DNA from: Flavobacterium sp. BFFFF1
GTDB lineage: Bacteria > Bacteroidota > Bacteroidia > Flavobacteriales > Flavobacteriaceae
Direction of reading: 5' to 3'
Length of the DNA: 64,000 nt
Assembly: GCF_002256285.1 (NCBI RefSeq)
Contig: NZ_NKJE01000012.1
Span: forward strand, 1 to 64,000
Shown: piece after piece, positions 12,001 through 17,053 of the stretch
Layout: each line of letters starts with the position of its first letter
How positions within the stretch are numbered: the stretch's first letter is position 1
Program-made: the position numbers and the translations under genes
Notes under the pieces: model-generated
Told to the model about the DNA's origin: nothing
The model's input: the letters and a program-made list of their open reading frames with translations, nothing else
The model's database searches: none

Positions 12001-12939
12001 TGTTGCAGCGCCGCCTCCAAAATTTAATACCGTATTTCCGGTTGTCGCTGAAACTGACCCAACACCCCCAATATCATTCCCTAAGTCGCCAAGGAACGTT
12101 GTCGCTGTGGGCGTAGGCCCAACACCTGCAGTTGCGGCAAATCCACTCAAAGCGATACCGCCATTACCACCGTTGATCGTGTTGGAATAAAATTTGTTGT
12201 TTGAATTTGTTCCATTTGTAGCAAGCGTACCTCCATTAGTAGGAGTAAGCGCCGTCGCAGCAGCAGCAGCGGTTGAATTCAATACGGATATTGCCCAGGA
12301 ACCATCAAATAACGGCCCACTCGCAACGGCATTATTGATACGCTGCATATTGAAAACACAATTTTGGATTGTATTACTATTACAACCATCGCCCGCAGAC
12401 CTCTTGAAAAAGGCAATTCCATACTCCATAGCAACTGTAGCAGAAGCAGTATTCCCATCTGTAAAAGTTAACCCATCGATGGTAACAAAATCGGCTCCAT
12501 CAAGGTATAACATTCCATCCGGTGAAGCAGAGGGTCCATTGGACGTTCCTACTCCCGCGTTAATTGTTACCGCACCTGACGATGACTTGTTGATTGTAAT
12601 TGTGTTTGTTGCGCTGAGCACCGCGTTCAGGGAAGCGCTTCCAAGCGACATTCCTTTCACGGGAGCCGTTTCAGAAGTACCGGATGCACACGTAAGCACA
12701 ATTGGTCCGGACATTGCCGTAACAGCATTTAAATCGGTCAATGCGCTGGCAAGGCTGGTGTAACTTGAAGCCAGAGCTGGAGTCGTGTTACCTGGGTTGG
12801 TAACCGTTACCGAAATCTGGGCCTGCATAGTAAACGCAGTAAACAAAAAAAACAACATCCCGAGGATGAAGTTCTTTTTGAAAGCATTACTAAACAAAAC
12901 ATGCAGATTTTTTGCAGGGGAATTGTAGTTTTTAAACAT
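1..12939 (-). CDS. Giant secreted modular adhesin-like protein (C-terminus beyond window)
   Basis: One frame stays open from the ATG at 12939 to base 1 (4313 codons). Residues 1-41 form a signal peptide with a long basic n-region, a hydrophobic stretch and a likely cleavage after MQA/Q. Approximate order: residues 42-834 Asn/Thr/Ser-rich right-handed beta-helix repeats; 834-960 a cap module beginning FSGVSPAPSVVL; then three copies of a module with a KASELTAAG-like strand and an FNWDG motif, each followed by an Ig-like unit with a WYADN-type motif; 2214-2760 Ig-like repeats with YQW cores; 2760-3703 a second beta-helix block; 3703-3813 a second cap module (FAGSSPAPTIVL); 3836-4023 a jelly-roll-like domain; 4024-4260 Ig-like repeats. 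The last residues (WTVAGGWDNGAP, then ACTLTVQSGTV) resemble the segment that precedes the type IX sorting domain in flavobacterial cell-surface proteins, so the stop is probably not far outside. Role inferred: adhesion or matrix, exported by the type IX system whose core is in this window. Confidence 0.9.
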   Translation of the reverse strand, partial: MFKNYNSPAKNLHVLFSNAFKKNFILGMLFFLFTAFTMQAQISVTVTNPGNTTPALASSYTSLASALTDLNAVTAMSGPIVLTCASGTSETAPVKGMSLGSASLNAVLSATNTITINKSSSGAVTINAGVGTSNGPSASPDGMLYLDGADFVTIDGLTFTDGNTASATVAMEYGIAFFKRSAGDGCNSNTIQNCVFNMQRINNAVASGPLFDGSWAISVLNSTAAAAATALTPTNGGTLATNGTNSNNKFYSNTINGGNGGIALSGFAATAGVGPTPTATTFLGDLGNDIGGVGSVSATTGNTVLNFGGGAATNAAAGIRANNQWSVNISNNVVNNNNGSGVNHGTTLRGIYAQAGTSANATITYNTLTIKSSGTTASVYGIDNGIGTTAASNTININNNTITNSTYATATTGSFFGINTSSSAANVNTNFNQITNNSIGTSGTASTCLFYGVYNAGASTNYTANSNTISGITLNNSFNTFYGIRGSTSVITVDGNTVSSISMPNMAGATTCVLYGYYDVSSPVTETVTNNNFMNFSMNGSSTATLNAIYGIYNLTAAGTKNFSGNNINNLTFNSSSTGSASVAGIRNAYNTVATISKNVIHGLSSSGTTPTVAGIYLGSTTATTFNVSNNLIGNLSTPQSTGHNLYGIFCGTVGTNMNLYYNTIYLNATSSGTGFGSSAVFQSSTVPSVLMNNNILVNLSTPTGTGISSCFRRTSTTLTQYASASNNNLFYAGTPSAAKLLFYDGTNLVQAMSAYKTLVSPRESLSFSEAVSATPGTFFQSLTGPASGTSSTFLHLVNGLSTQAEGGGIAISGYADDYDGNTRNVSTPDVGADEFSGVSPAPSVVLTSVSPAAAPQCSAVSRAVDVNVTTNSGTISGVTLNYSFNGVAQTPIAMASGAGNSYTGTIPAATPTNAVVTWSVTATNSLSLSATYSGTAYGDDPLNGYAQTATATVSTVCAGAPTVLKASAVKTNSNVTLGTGLTTIGTTSTSEALSPLSQYYESQHTQYLLLASDLQATGLAAGNLTALRFNVTTKNSTKPFTSYTIKLSTTALTTLTSGNNTGSFTTVYASSSTVGAGVSTTAGINTFAFGTGGTASSFNWDGSSNLLVDICFANDPSNTGTFYSNTDIVAATTKSYVATYGYNLDNANLCGTTGANITSSSKLPDMTFTGTVGIPLTGITWSDGVSSVGSGNNLSVAPTTTTTYTFTANYAGCPVTANTSVTVNPLPTAPTATNSSQCGLDVPTASVADPNGFTTPTFKWYADNVTTTALQATTSNTYATAISTTTTFYVSVVNPTTGCESSRTPVTVNVTSPAAIVVTPGATTSVCLGATISLGASSANPYSYSWTVSPLAGSGMSGTLTGPTQSVQPTVPGTYVYTVFGDDTVCATTNTVIVTVNPLPAITSAAASLSTVCAGTPVTLTALSTTLTNVNATIGTQTTTIGGDNGNPYRSGNGSGNQIKTQLLYKASELTAAGFSAGTISGLGFTVTSTTGTLSNFTINMAHSNATALTTTYETPSFTTVFTQASFTPAVGVNMHTFSTPFNWDGVSNVIVQICQTNSAVQGTTTVACSTPAFAGNTHSATSTTACSLTSGTAVAARPIITFAGQTGTDLTSNFNWVWNPGNLSGNSVTVNPVSNTVYTVTATNPTTLCSIDTTVSVTVNAKPLSVTSTGSSQCGVGVPTAAVVDPNGFTSPTIKWYADNVTTTALQSGTSTTYLTSIAATTTFYVSVTNPVTGCESDRTAVIVNVITPDPLTLSIPSGNKCADSAFSLTTSYTPTTNLFATFTLTASPSVGSGVSGSVALVANASGANPYAITPTAAGTYTYTVSAYDPDTQCTSVKTVTVTVDPLPVLTLSATPSTICAGNATTILATTPAIAPGTTALGTAVTTTAVAGITPYTSNWEGQRIQYIVKASELTAAGLYAGNITSLGFKVTASGAGTNPQSGFSIKIANTADIAFAGAYATPSGSFTTVYGPVSKAAPGIGTDTMVFTTPFNWDGISNIVIDICHDNDTVADTCASCFSSNSTVEYTATTFNSVFGRYADNNSLCGTVNGTTISTFTNRPNMIFGGQINGQGAGNLTYSWSDGTATVSSSNTFSASPTTTTVYTVTATNPGTSCSSTQSVTVTVNPAPTAPVATNGGRCGAGIVTNATVADSNGFVNPTFKWYSASSGGTALQSSTSTNYLAPLSTTTTFYVSVVNPTTSCESPRAMIVLTIDSTPSANINYSASPYCNTLTSVSVTMSGTTGGSYIADSGLSLNPTTGEVNPSASIPGTYQVTYTMDGGYCGIQTATASITISANPSSAFNYPLAVYCSSSNTANPTISGSAGTFTAVPSGLAINASTGVIDLTSSAEGTYTVTNTVVVAGCATSTTDVTVTVNKAVVITGQPQGVSILPADNTSFTVAATGTGISAYVWEMSTDNGGSWTTVSNGGVYSGATTDTLTLTNVTSGMNQYQYRVTVSGTSPCSSATSNAAILTVSTISINLQPQSQTICSNSGVTFSIGTAGGTPSSYQWQYRVNSSGTFADIPGANSSSYTISSGLTSANTGNQYQCIVNGGFLTSNIATLTVNDVVAITVNPNTQSVCSNTSSVTFNVAASGTGLTYQWESSTDDGANWSAISGETSNAYVINSPSVSLSGRQFRAVVSGTAPCVSMTSSPATLTVTQAVAITGQPSSQAICASATASFSVAATGAGLTYQWIANNGSDIILSDGALSGATISGATSSSLSIASASALSGYTFRVQVSGIAPCGPVTSNTVNLFVLSGGTIAIGPGGVYNNLTSAIAALATCGITQPTTLELNAGYDASTETYPIVLPNISGSSVANTLTIREAGGVTGKVITSSNAVATFSLNGANYWTIDGRSGGVGTTRDLQVSNSNVAGNAILFINDASNNAIRYVDVRGVNTSVSSGVVLFSTTTGASGNDNNTIANCDIHEGASTPTNGVYSSGTASKTNDNNTLSNNNIYNYFSATLATKGIAIASNSDAWTISGNRLYQTATRLYTAAQTHNGINVAAGSGYTITGNVIGFANASGTGSTNLVGNSVALTGTFPSAYTTTGTANATRFIGLNLGFTAAGTVSSIQNNTVAGIALYTSSGATTTNGVLCGINITSGNANVGTVTGNTIGATSGTGSLYAAASTSGAAVVGIYTTSTNTVSIQNNTIGAIDASGTTAGAITGSITGIDAAGTGVLTISNNTVGHSGANNLRAGSFFNGTNLTNSGAITFVNTAASNIEGIRSSSSGSSTTISSNIVRNATAYGTGGSIVNGIDNTGAATLVTAASNTVSDVANAGTGAFTGMTLGSPTTANVTANTINNLSRTGAGTFYGIQYGLNTTITIDGNTISNLSSNATGSTSGFYGIYSVSSPVNESITNNSIFNLTTTATGAQNIVGWYQLTTNSGVKNCTGNTIYNFTAPATSSVVMYGIRSGYGPTVTLSRNTIYGFSGGLTQFGIFSSTSAAGTTSIFRNKIYDLSTANTGAAQIIGLALASTTASANVNAYNNLIGDLRATAASNLDAIRGISVTATSTTATVGLYNNTVYLNASSSGSAFGTTGIYHTANATATTAKLDLLNNIVINTSTPGTTGFVSALRRSAAATLGNFATTSNRNMYFAGTPAANKVIMYDGTNAYQDYTAYFGVVGTTRESNSFVDNAFSAATFFNSVVGSSATYLKPNDGINTLAESGGSNLSSLFTVDYNGVARGSLYDMGAWEFAGSSPAPTIVLNAVTPAAVSQCTATARDISVEVTTPSGTITSVTLTYNNGTATGPVAMTNTAGNTWTYTIPAASPVNSVVTWSVTAVGSSGLSTVYTGASYQDALNTGLTMSAVASVATVCSGSPTVLSAVPVGTTTPFTNGFETAITSFTSANAAGTVSLTQNTTYASEGTKSLYLNTASFSADVSASMTNSVNLSSLPTAYLTFSHIAALEGPTTSFDYGYVQYSSDGGTTWVSFPTTSYIGSATLFNGVVSFSTKSYANWIGAFTSTTSTPTNALWQNEVLAIPAAALTSQFKVRFRYTTDTTQNYYGWLIDNVKISNAYTTATPTAYSWSDGSAVVGTTNNLTVNPNVTTTYTLTATLNNCVVVSNPVTVTVNSPAVAGTISGATSVCSGTNSTTLTLNGNTGTIQWQSSADNNTFANISGATGTTYNAVNLSATTYYRAVVTSGVCTPVNSPSVAITITPSANGGTVSGTQVVCSGTTPMNLTLSGNVGSVVRWEKSSDIGFTSPTTINNTTTTLTGAEVGAVTATTYIRAVVQSGTCGTANSTVATISTGNTTTWTVAGGWDNGAPTSTSAAIINGNYTAAADLNACTLTVQSGTVLVTGGFD
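6720..7335 (-). repeat. Internal protein module, copy 3 of 3 (FNWDG module)
   Basis: Third copy, with YIVKASELTAAGLYAGN, FNWDGISNIVIDICHDND and RPNMIFGGQ. Boundaries are estimated from the translated pattern. Confidence 0.7.
8120..8677 (-). repeat. Internal protein module, copy 2 of 3 (FNWDG module)
   Basis: Second copy, with LLYKASELTAAGFSAG, FNWDGVSNVIVQICQTN and RPIITFAGQTG. Boundaries are estimated from the translated pattern. Confidence 0.7.
9428..10047 (-). repeat. Internal protein module, copy 1 of 3 (FNWDG module)
   Basis: Coding repeat inside the giant gene. It contains a strand like YLLLASDLQATGLAAGN, a segment FNWDGSSNLLVDICFAND and ends near LPDMTFTG. Copies 2 and 3 lie at about 8120-8677 and 6720-7335 and share KASELTAAG and FNWDG(V/I)SN with clear divergence elsewhere, so they are old duplications, not recent copies. 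An Ig-like unit follows each copy. Confidence 0.75.
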
Positions 12940-12992
12940 AGAAATAGTTGATTTTTTTTAAAGCGGTTAAAAGTATAAAAAAAAGCCAACCG

Positions 12993-13023
12993 CAAAAATA
13001 TTTTTTGAAAATTTTAGACCAAA
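12993..13023 (-). promoter_or_regulatory. Promoter of the giant gene
   Basis: On the minus strand a perfect -7 box TATTTTTG (12993-13000) lies 19 nt from a TTTG at 13020-13023 serving as -33 element. Predicted start near 12987 gives a leader of about 48 nt. The leader contains a GCGGTT...AACCGC inverted repeat (about 12963-12993). The rest of 12940-13241 is AT-rich, with only the divergent promoter of the next gene visible. Confidence 0.6.
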
Positions 13024-13204
13024 CCAGACAAAATTGCGGTGAATTAATAATTTTAACAGGTAAATGCTGAATATAATTAAAAAAATAGCGGGTTACAGGA
13101 ATTTAGACGCGATTGCAAAAATCAAAAATCATCACTTTATTAAGCTAAACTTTAGGCAATATTTAAATTTTAAACATAACACATTCCATTTTACTAAAAA
13201 TTAT

Positions 13205-13212
13205 TACTTTTG
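13205..13212 (+). promoter_or_regulatory. -7 promoter box TACTTTTG
   Basis: Perfect match to the Bacteroidota TAnnTTTG box, 29 nt before the ATG at 13242. No clear -33 TTG at the expected distance. Confidence 0.45.
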
Positions 13213-13241
13213 ACTACAACCAACCTTTAACTATTAACATT

Positions 13242-13757
13242 ATGGAAAAATTCATCAACTTCCCCGTGCTGTTTTTGGCCGCAGCCGTATCACTATTAAT
13301 AGGCTTTATCTGGTATCATCCTAAAGTTTTTGGCACAGTCTGGATGCGGGAAACCGGAATGACAATGGACGATGGCAAAAAACCAAAAATGGCGCTAATC
13401 TTCTCATTGGTATACATTTACAGCGTTTTTATTGCATTCATTATGTGCTTTATCACCGTCCATCAAATGGGCGCGTTGGGCATGATCGGCGGACCTGAAT
13501 TCATAGACAAAGCCGAACCATCTTATGGACAGTTTATTAGCGATTACGGAACAGCGTTCAGGACATTTAAACATGGGGCGCTTCACGGGTTTATGACGGG
13601 TTTGCTGTTTGTGTTACCAATGGTTGCTATTAACTCTCTTTTTGAAAAAAGAAGCTGGAAATACATCCTTGTAACCGGATTTTACTGGGTCATAGTCTGT
13701 ATGCTGATGGGCGGCATCGTATGTGGCTGGTCACCCGATGGATTTCATTTGACGTAG
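13242..13757 (+). CDS. DUF1761 family small membrane protein
   Basis: 171 residues. An N-terminal hydrophobic helix is followed by the characteristic GFIWYHPKVFGTVWMRETGM segment, and three further hydrophobic segments follow (about residues 52-75, 112-130 and 143-162), so four membrane helices are expected. The pattern and length fit the DUF1761 family of inner-membrane proteins, whose function is unknown. It stands alone: own -7 box upstream, strong terminator downstream, divergent from the giant adhesin gene. Confidence 0.8.
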   Translation: MEKFINFPVLFLAAAVSLLIGFIWYHPKVFGTVWMRETGMTMDDGKKPKMALIFSLVYIYSVFIAFIMCFITVHQMGALGMIGGPEFIDKAEPSYGQFISDYGTAFRTFKHGALHGFMTGLLFVLPMVAINSLFEKRSWKYILVTGFYWVIVCMLMGGIVCGWSPDGFHLT

Positions 13758-13788
13758 TTTCTTTAATCAGAAGCTGAAGTTATAGAAG

Positions 13789-13813
13789 CCGCCTGTTGTC
13801 AGGCGGTTTTTTT
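13789..13813 (+). terminator. Rho-independent terminator
   Basis: Seven-bp perfect GC stem CCGCCTG/CAGGCGG with loop TTGT, followed by seven T. It closes the DUF1761 gene. Confidence 0.9.
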
Positions 13814-13860
13814 ATGCCCCGGAATTTTCCTATTTTTATCCGAAATACTACAAGCGCCTG

Positions 13861-15003
13861 ATGGCTTTTACTTTCACCCTTTTTGACAACCCAAACCTGC
13901 TTCCCGAATCCTGGGATCAATTGGCGTCAGAGAATATTTTCCTTTCACGTGGATACCTGGAGGTGTTGCAGCTTTCCGCACCGGAAAACATGGAGTGCAA
14001 GTACATTTTCATATTCGATGATAATAAACCTATTGGAATTGCTTTGTCTCAATTTCTTGACGTAAACCGGCTGGAATCATTTGGAGAGCGCGACCGCTGT
14101 TTACGGTCCACAGCAAGAAAAATAATTTTTAAAAACTTTTCATCGCATGTATTGTTCATCGGCAATAATATGCTCACTGGACAAAATGCATTCGCTTTTA
14201 CGCCAGGCATCGCGCTTTTCACGGTATTGCCTACTTTAAGGCTTGCGGTAAATGCTATAAAAAGCGACTATGCAAAAAGAGGGAAAAAAATTCACCTCAC
14301 GACATTTAAGGATTTCGATGAAAAAGACGCATCCGATTTTACAAAAGCCGGCTTTGACGACCACCTTGAATTCTCTACCCAACCAAACATGATTTTCACA
14401 ATACGTCCCGATTGGCGCGCGGAAGAAGATTACATCCATTCGCTTTCTAAAAAATATCGCGATCAATACAAACGCGCGCGGAAAAAGTCAGAAGGCATTC
14501 AAAAGAAAAAACTGAACCTTGAGGAAATCATACAATATGAAAACACCATCTATGACCTTTACTTTCATGTGGCTAAAAACGCGCCCTTCAACACTTTTTT
14601 CCTAAGTAGAAATCATTTCAGAACGTTTAAGGAAAAACTGAAGGATAAATTTCTGTTTTACGGATATTTCCTGGGCGATAGATTGATAGGCTTCAATACA
14701 TTAGTTAAAAATGGCAAGTCGATGGATACCTATTTCCTCGGATATGACGAAACCCTGCAGCGCGAAAAAATGCTCTACCTGAACATGTTGTACGACATGA
14801 TCGCCTACTCGATCAACAAAGGGTTTTCTGAAATTGTATTTGGCAGAACCGCCTTGGAAATAAAAAGTTCAGTGGGTGCTGAACCAATGAAAATGTACGG
14901 TTTTCTGCAACACGGGAACAAGCTGATCAACAAGAACATGCATTGGATTTTTAATTACCTGGAACCTGTAACAACCTGGCAGGAACGCAACCCATTTAAA
15001 TAA
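13861..15003 (+). CDS. FemAB/GNAT-like acyltransferase family protein
   Basis: 380 residues, no signal peptide. The second half (about 175-340) holds a GNAT-like fold of the type seen in peptidoglycan/cellulose-biosynthesis acetyltransferases (Acetyltransf_6-like): a basic helix SLSKKYRDQYKRARKKSEG, the strand FLFYGYFLGDRLIGFNTLV, and a late helix MLYDMIAYSINKGFSEIVFGR. The N-terminal half may be a second, degenerate GNAT-like domain, as in FemAB proteins. Substrate cannot be read from the sequence. The ATG at 13861 is 22 nt after a near-consensus -7 box TATTTTTA (13831-13838). It converges on the kinase gene with 2 bp between the stops. Confidence 0.65.
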   Translation: MAFTFTLFDNPNLLPESWDQLASENIFLSRGYLEVLQLSAPENMECKYIFIFDDNKPIGIALSQFLDVNRLESFGERDRCLRSTARKIIFKNFSSHVLFIGNNMLTGQNAFAFTPGIALFTVLPTLRLAVNAIKSDYAKRGKKIHLTTFKDFDEKDASDFTKAGFDDHLEFSTQPNMIFTIRPDWRAEEDYIHSLSKKYRDQYKRARKKSEGIQKKKLNLEEIIQYENTIYDLYFHVAKNAPFNTFFLSRNHFRTFKEKLKDKFLFYGYFLGDRLIGFNTLVKNGKSMDTYFLGYDETLQREKMLYLNMLYDMIAYSINKGFSEIVFGRTALEIKSSVGAEPMKMYGFLQHGNKLINKNMHWIFNYLEPVTTWQERNPFK

Positions 15004-15005
15004 GA

Positions 15006-15893
15006 TCAGTTTTCCGGAGGGGCAGAGGGAACTGCAACTTTCATTTGACCGGGCAGGATGTGAATATCCAGCTTGCGCAACATACCGCAATATTCCCCGT
15101 CAATCTGGAAACTGACTTCTGTTTCGGTGTGGATTACGGCTTTATCGGTAGAGATGATTTCCACATCACCAGTATCCAGCGGCATATTTCCAGTGATTAT
15201 TTTTCCAAAGACCAGTAAATCAAGATTTTTAAGGATTACGATCTCAAATTTTCCGTCATCCATAATACCAGATGGGTTGATCGTAACCCCAGTCCCGTAT
15301 TTCTGGGTGTTCGCGATGACCACCATTCTTGCAGTCGTTTCAATTGTTGTTCCATTGGCGGCAATTTTCACCTCAAAAGGCCCTTCCTGCTCGCTTAAGG
15401 TTTGAAAAGCATTCAGTGCATAACCGATCATGCCGCGGGTATTCCCTTTTTCATAGTTTTTAACCAATTGCGCATTGAGTCCCAAATCACTGAGATGCAT
15501 GCTTCGGATCCCGTTAATCGAAATCATGTCCATATCGATATGGCTGCCGTGAAAAGCGATTTCAAGGTTTTCCGGAATGGAAGAGGGCAAATTCAAATCG
15601 ACGGACAGTCCGTTTGCAGAGCCGGCAGGAAGAATTCCCAAAATGACGTCGTGCTTTTCCACGGCTTCGGCGACCATTTTGATCGTGCCATCACCTCCGG
15701 CCACCAGTATCCGGTCTGGCCGATGAGCAGCGTACAGCGCCTTGATTTTAGCAATATCGTCTTCTCCATTCGTCTCATATAAAACGACCGCTATGTCCTC
15801 ACTTTCAGCATAAGCCTGTACCGCCGAAACCAATTCAGCCTTATCATTGCCTCCCGCAATTGGATTTACTACAAAAATGACTTTCTTTTTCAA
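15006..15893 (-). CDS. Diacylglycerol/lipid kinase family protein (DagK/YegS type)
   Basis: About 295 residues. The N-terminus VIFVVNPIAGG and the nucleotide-binding motif GGDGT (residues 66-70) define the DAGK catalytic family, which phosphorylates diacylglycerol or related lipids with ATP; GILPAGSANGL and a C-terminal beta-domain with FQIDGEYCG complete the usual layout. The start codon appears to be TTG (15891-15893), since LKKKVIFVVNP fits the family start and no in-frame ATG lies just upstream. It is divergent from an App1-type phosphatase-like gene, 60 bp away, which may run the opposite reaction. Exact lipid substrate unknown. Confidence 0.85.
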   Translation of the reverse strand: MKKKVIFVVNPIAGGNDKAELVSAVQAYAESEDIAVVLYETNGEDDIAKIKALYAAHRPDRILVAGGDGTIKMVAEAVEKHDVILGILPAGSANGLSVDLNLPSSIPENLEIAFHGSHIDMDMISINGIRSMHLSDLGLNAQLVKNYEKGNTRGMIGYALNAFQTLSEQEGPFEVKIAANGTTIETTARMVVIANTQKYGTGVTINPSGIMDDGKFEIVILKNLDLLVFGKIITGNMPLDTGDVEIISTDKAVIHTETEVSFQIDGEYCGMLRKLDIHILPGQMKVAVPSAPPEN

Positions 15894-15953
15894 GGCTTTG
15901 TTTCTTTTATTGCTTAAAAATAGGTAATTTAACTTATAATAAAATCTTAAAAG

Positions 15954-16922
15954 GTGAAACCAGTTCTAAAATTATACCGTGGCTACGCAAACGAACAGGA
16001 ACTCATCGTTATGGGACACGTTTTTAAACCCACTACACGCGAAGACTATGATTTTCAAAAGAAAAAATTTCAGAATGCCAAGTCCGTAATCAGGATGTTC
16101 CGTATCAAGACACAAAAAAACGCCGATGTTTATTTAGAGCTTAACGGCACCAGGATTCATACGAAAACGCTGGATGACGGTTATTTTAAGTTTTGTATTC
16201 CGTTGAACAAAGAAAGTGGCTATGGCTGGATTGACTATTTTGTCTCCATCCATTTCAATGGTGAAGAGATTAGGGCCAAGGGTAGTTTTATCAGGCCGTA
16301 TGAAGGAAATCTTGGGTTTATTTCCGATATCGACGACACCTTCCTGATCTCGCATACCCGGAATATGTTTAAGAAGCTTTACATTTTACTTTTCAGAAAT
16401 GTGAACGACCGAAAGATTTTCGATAATGTTGTGGCACATTACCAAGCCTTAAGTACCTCCGGAAGGAACAATAAAAATGAACAGAATGCCTTCTTTTATG
16501 TTTCCAGCAGCGAATGGAATTTGTACCGTTTTATTGTGCAGTTTACTGAGTTACACCAGTTGCCAAGGGGTGTCCTTTTGTTAAAAGACATCAAAACCAG
16601 CCTGATGGACTTCTTCATCACCGGACGCGGTGACCACAACCACAAATTTGAGAAAATCAAACATATTCTGGAGTTTTATCCCAATTTAAAATATACGCTT
16701 CTCGGCGATGACTCGCAGCACGACCCCTTCTTATATGAGCAAATCTGCAAAATATTCCCCGTGACTGTTCAGGCAGTTTACATCCGGCAGACTGGGAGCG
16801 CGAAAAAGGAAAAGGCGATTGCGGTGATGAAAAACCTCGAAAGCCTGAATGTCGCGGCGTGTTATTTCCGCGAAAGCTCAGAAGCGATAGAACATTCCCG
16901 AAAGATTGGGTTGATCAGTTGA
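15954..16922 (+). CDS. App1-type phosphatase domain protein (DUF2183)
   Basis: 322 residues, GTG start at 15954. Residues about 1-115 form a beta-rich N-terminal domain. The catalytic region begins with the HAD-like motif D125-I-D127-D-T129 in GFISDIDDTF, followed by FYVSSSEWNLY and YTLLGDDSQHDP, as in the App1/DUF2183 family, whose yeast member is a Mg-dependent phosphatidate phosphatase. Cytoplasmic, with no signal peptide. The divergent neighbour is a lipid kinase, so the pair may control the phosphatidate/diacylglycerol balance. That link is inference from gene order. Confidence 0.8.
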   Translation: MKPVLKLYRGYANEQELIVMGHVFKPTTREDYDFQKKKFQNAKSVIRMFRIKTQKNADVYLELNGTRIHTKTLDDGYFKFCIPLNKESGYGWIDYFVSIHFNGEEIRAKGSFIRPYEGNLGFISDIDDTFLISHTRNMFKKLYILLFRNVNDRKIFDNVVAHYQALSTSGRNNKNEQNAFFYVSSSEWNLYRFIVQFTELHQLPRGVLLLKDIKTSLMDFFITGRGDHNHKFEKIKHILEFYPNLKYTLLGDDSQHDPFLYEQICKIFPVTVQAVYIRQTGSAKKEKAIAVMKNLESLNVAACYFRESSEAIEHSRKIGLIS

Positions 16923-16932
16923 CAAGGCGCCG

Positions 16933-17015
16933 TTAGCCCCGATCGCAGCGGCATCCTTTTGCGGCGCAGCGCAGCGGAGCCGCAAAAGATAAAGCGGAGA
17001 GCGGGAAACAGCTCC
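16933..17015. repeat. Palindromic intergenic repeat
   Basis: Starts TTAGCCCCGAT, has a hairpin with 10-bp arms CTTTTGCGGC (16956-16965) and GCCGCAAAAG (16979-16988) around a 13-nt GC-rich loop, and ends AGCGGGAAACAGCTCC. I recognise this layout (TAGCCCCGAT..GCGGCATCCTTTT..AAAAGATA..AGCGG..AGCGGG..AGCTCC) as a repeat scattered between genes in Flavobacterium genomes. Other copies must be sought outside this window. Confidence 0.65.
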
Positions 17016-17053
17016 AAAACATCAAACTTAGCGGACGAAGCACCAATTAAACA

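Noticed and set aside
12194-12763. 189-codon plus-strand frame opposite the giant gene
   Set aside because: Shadow of the Ala/Thr/Ser-rich beta-helix coding strand; low-complexity translation.
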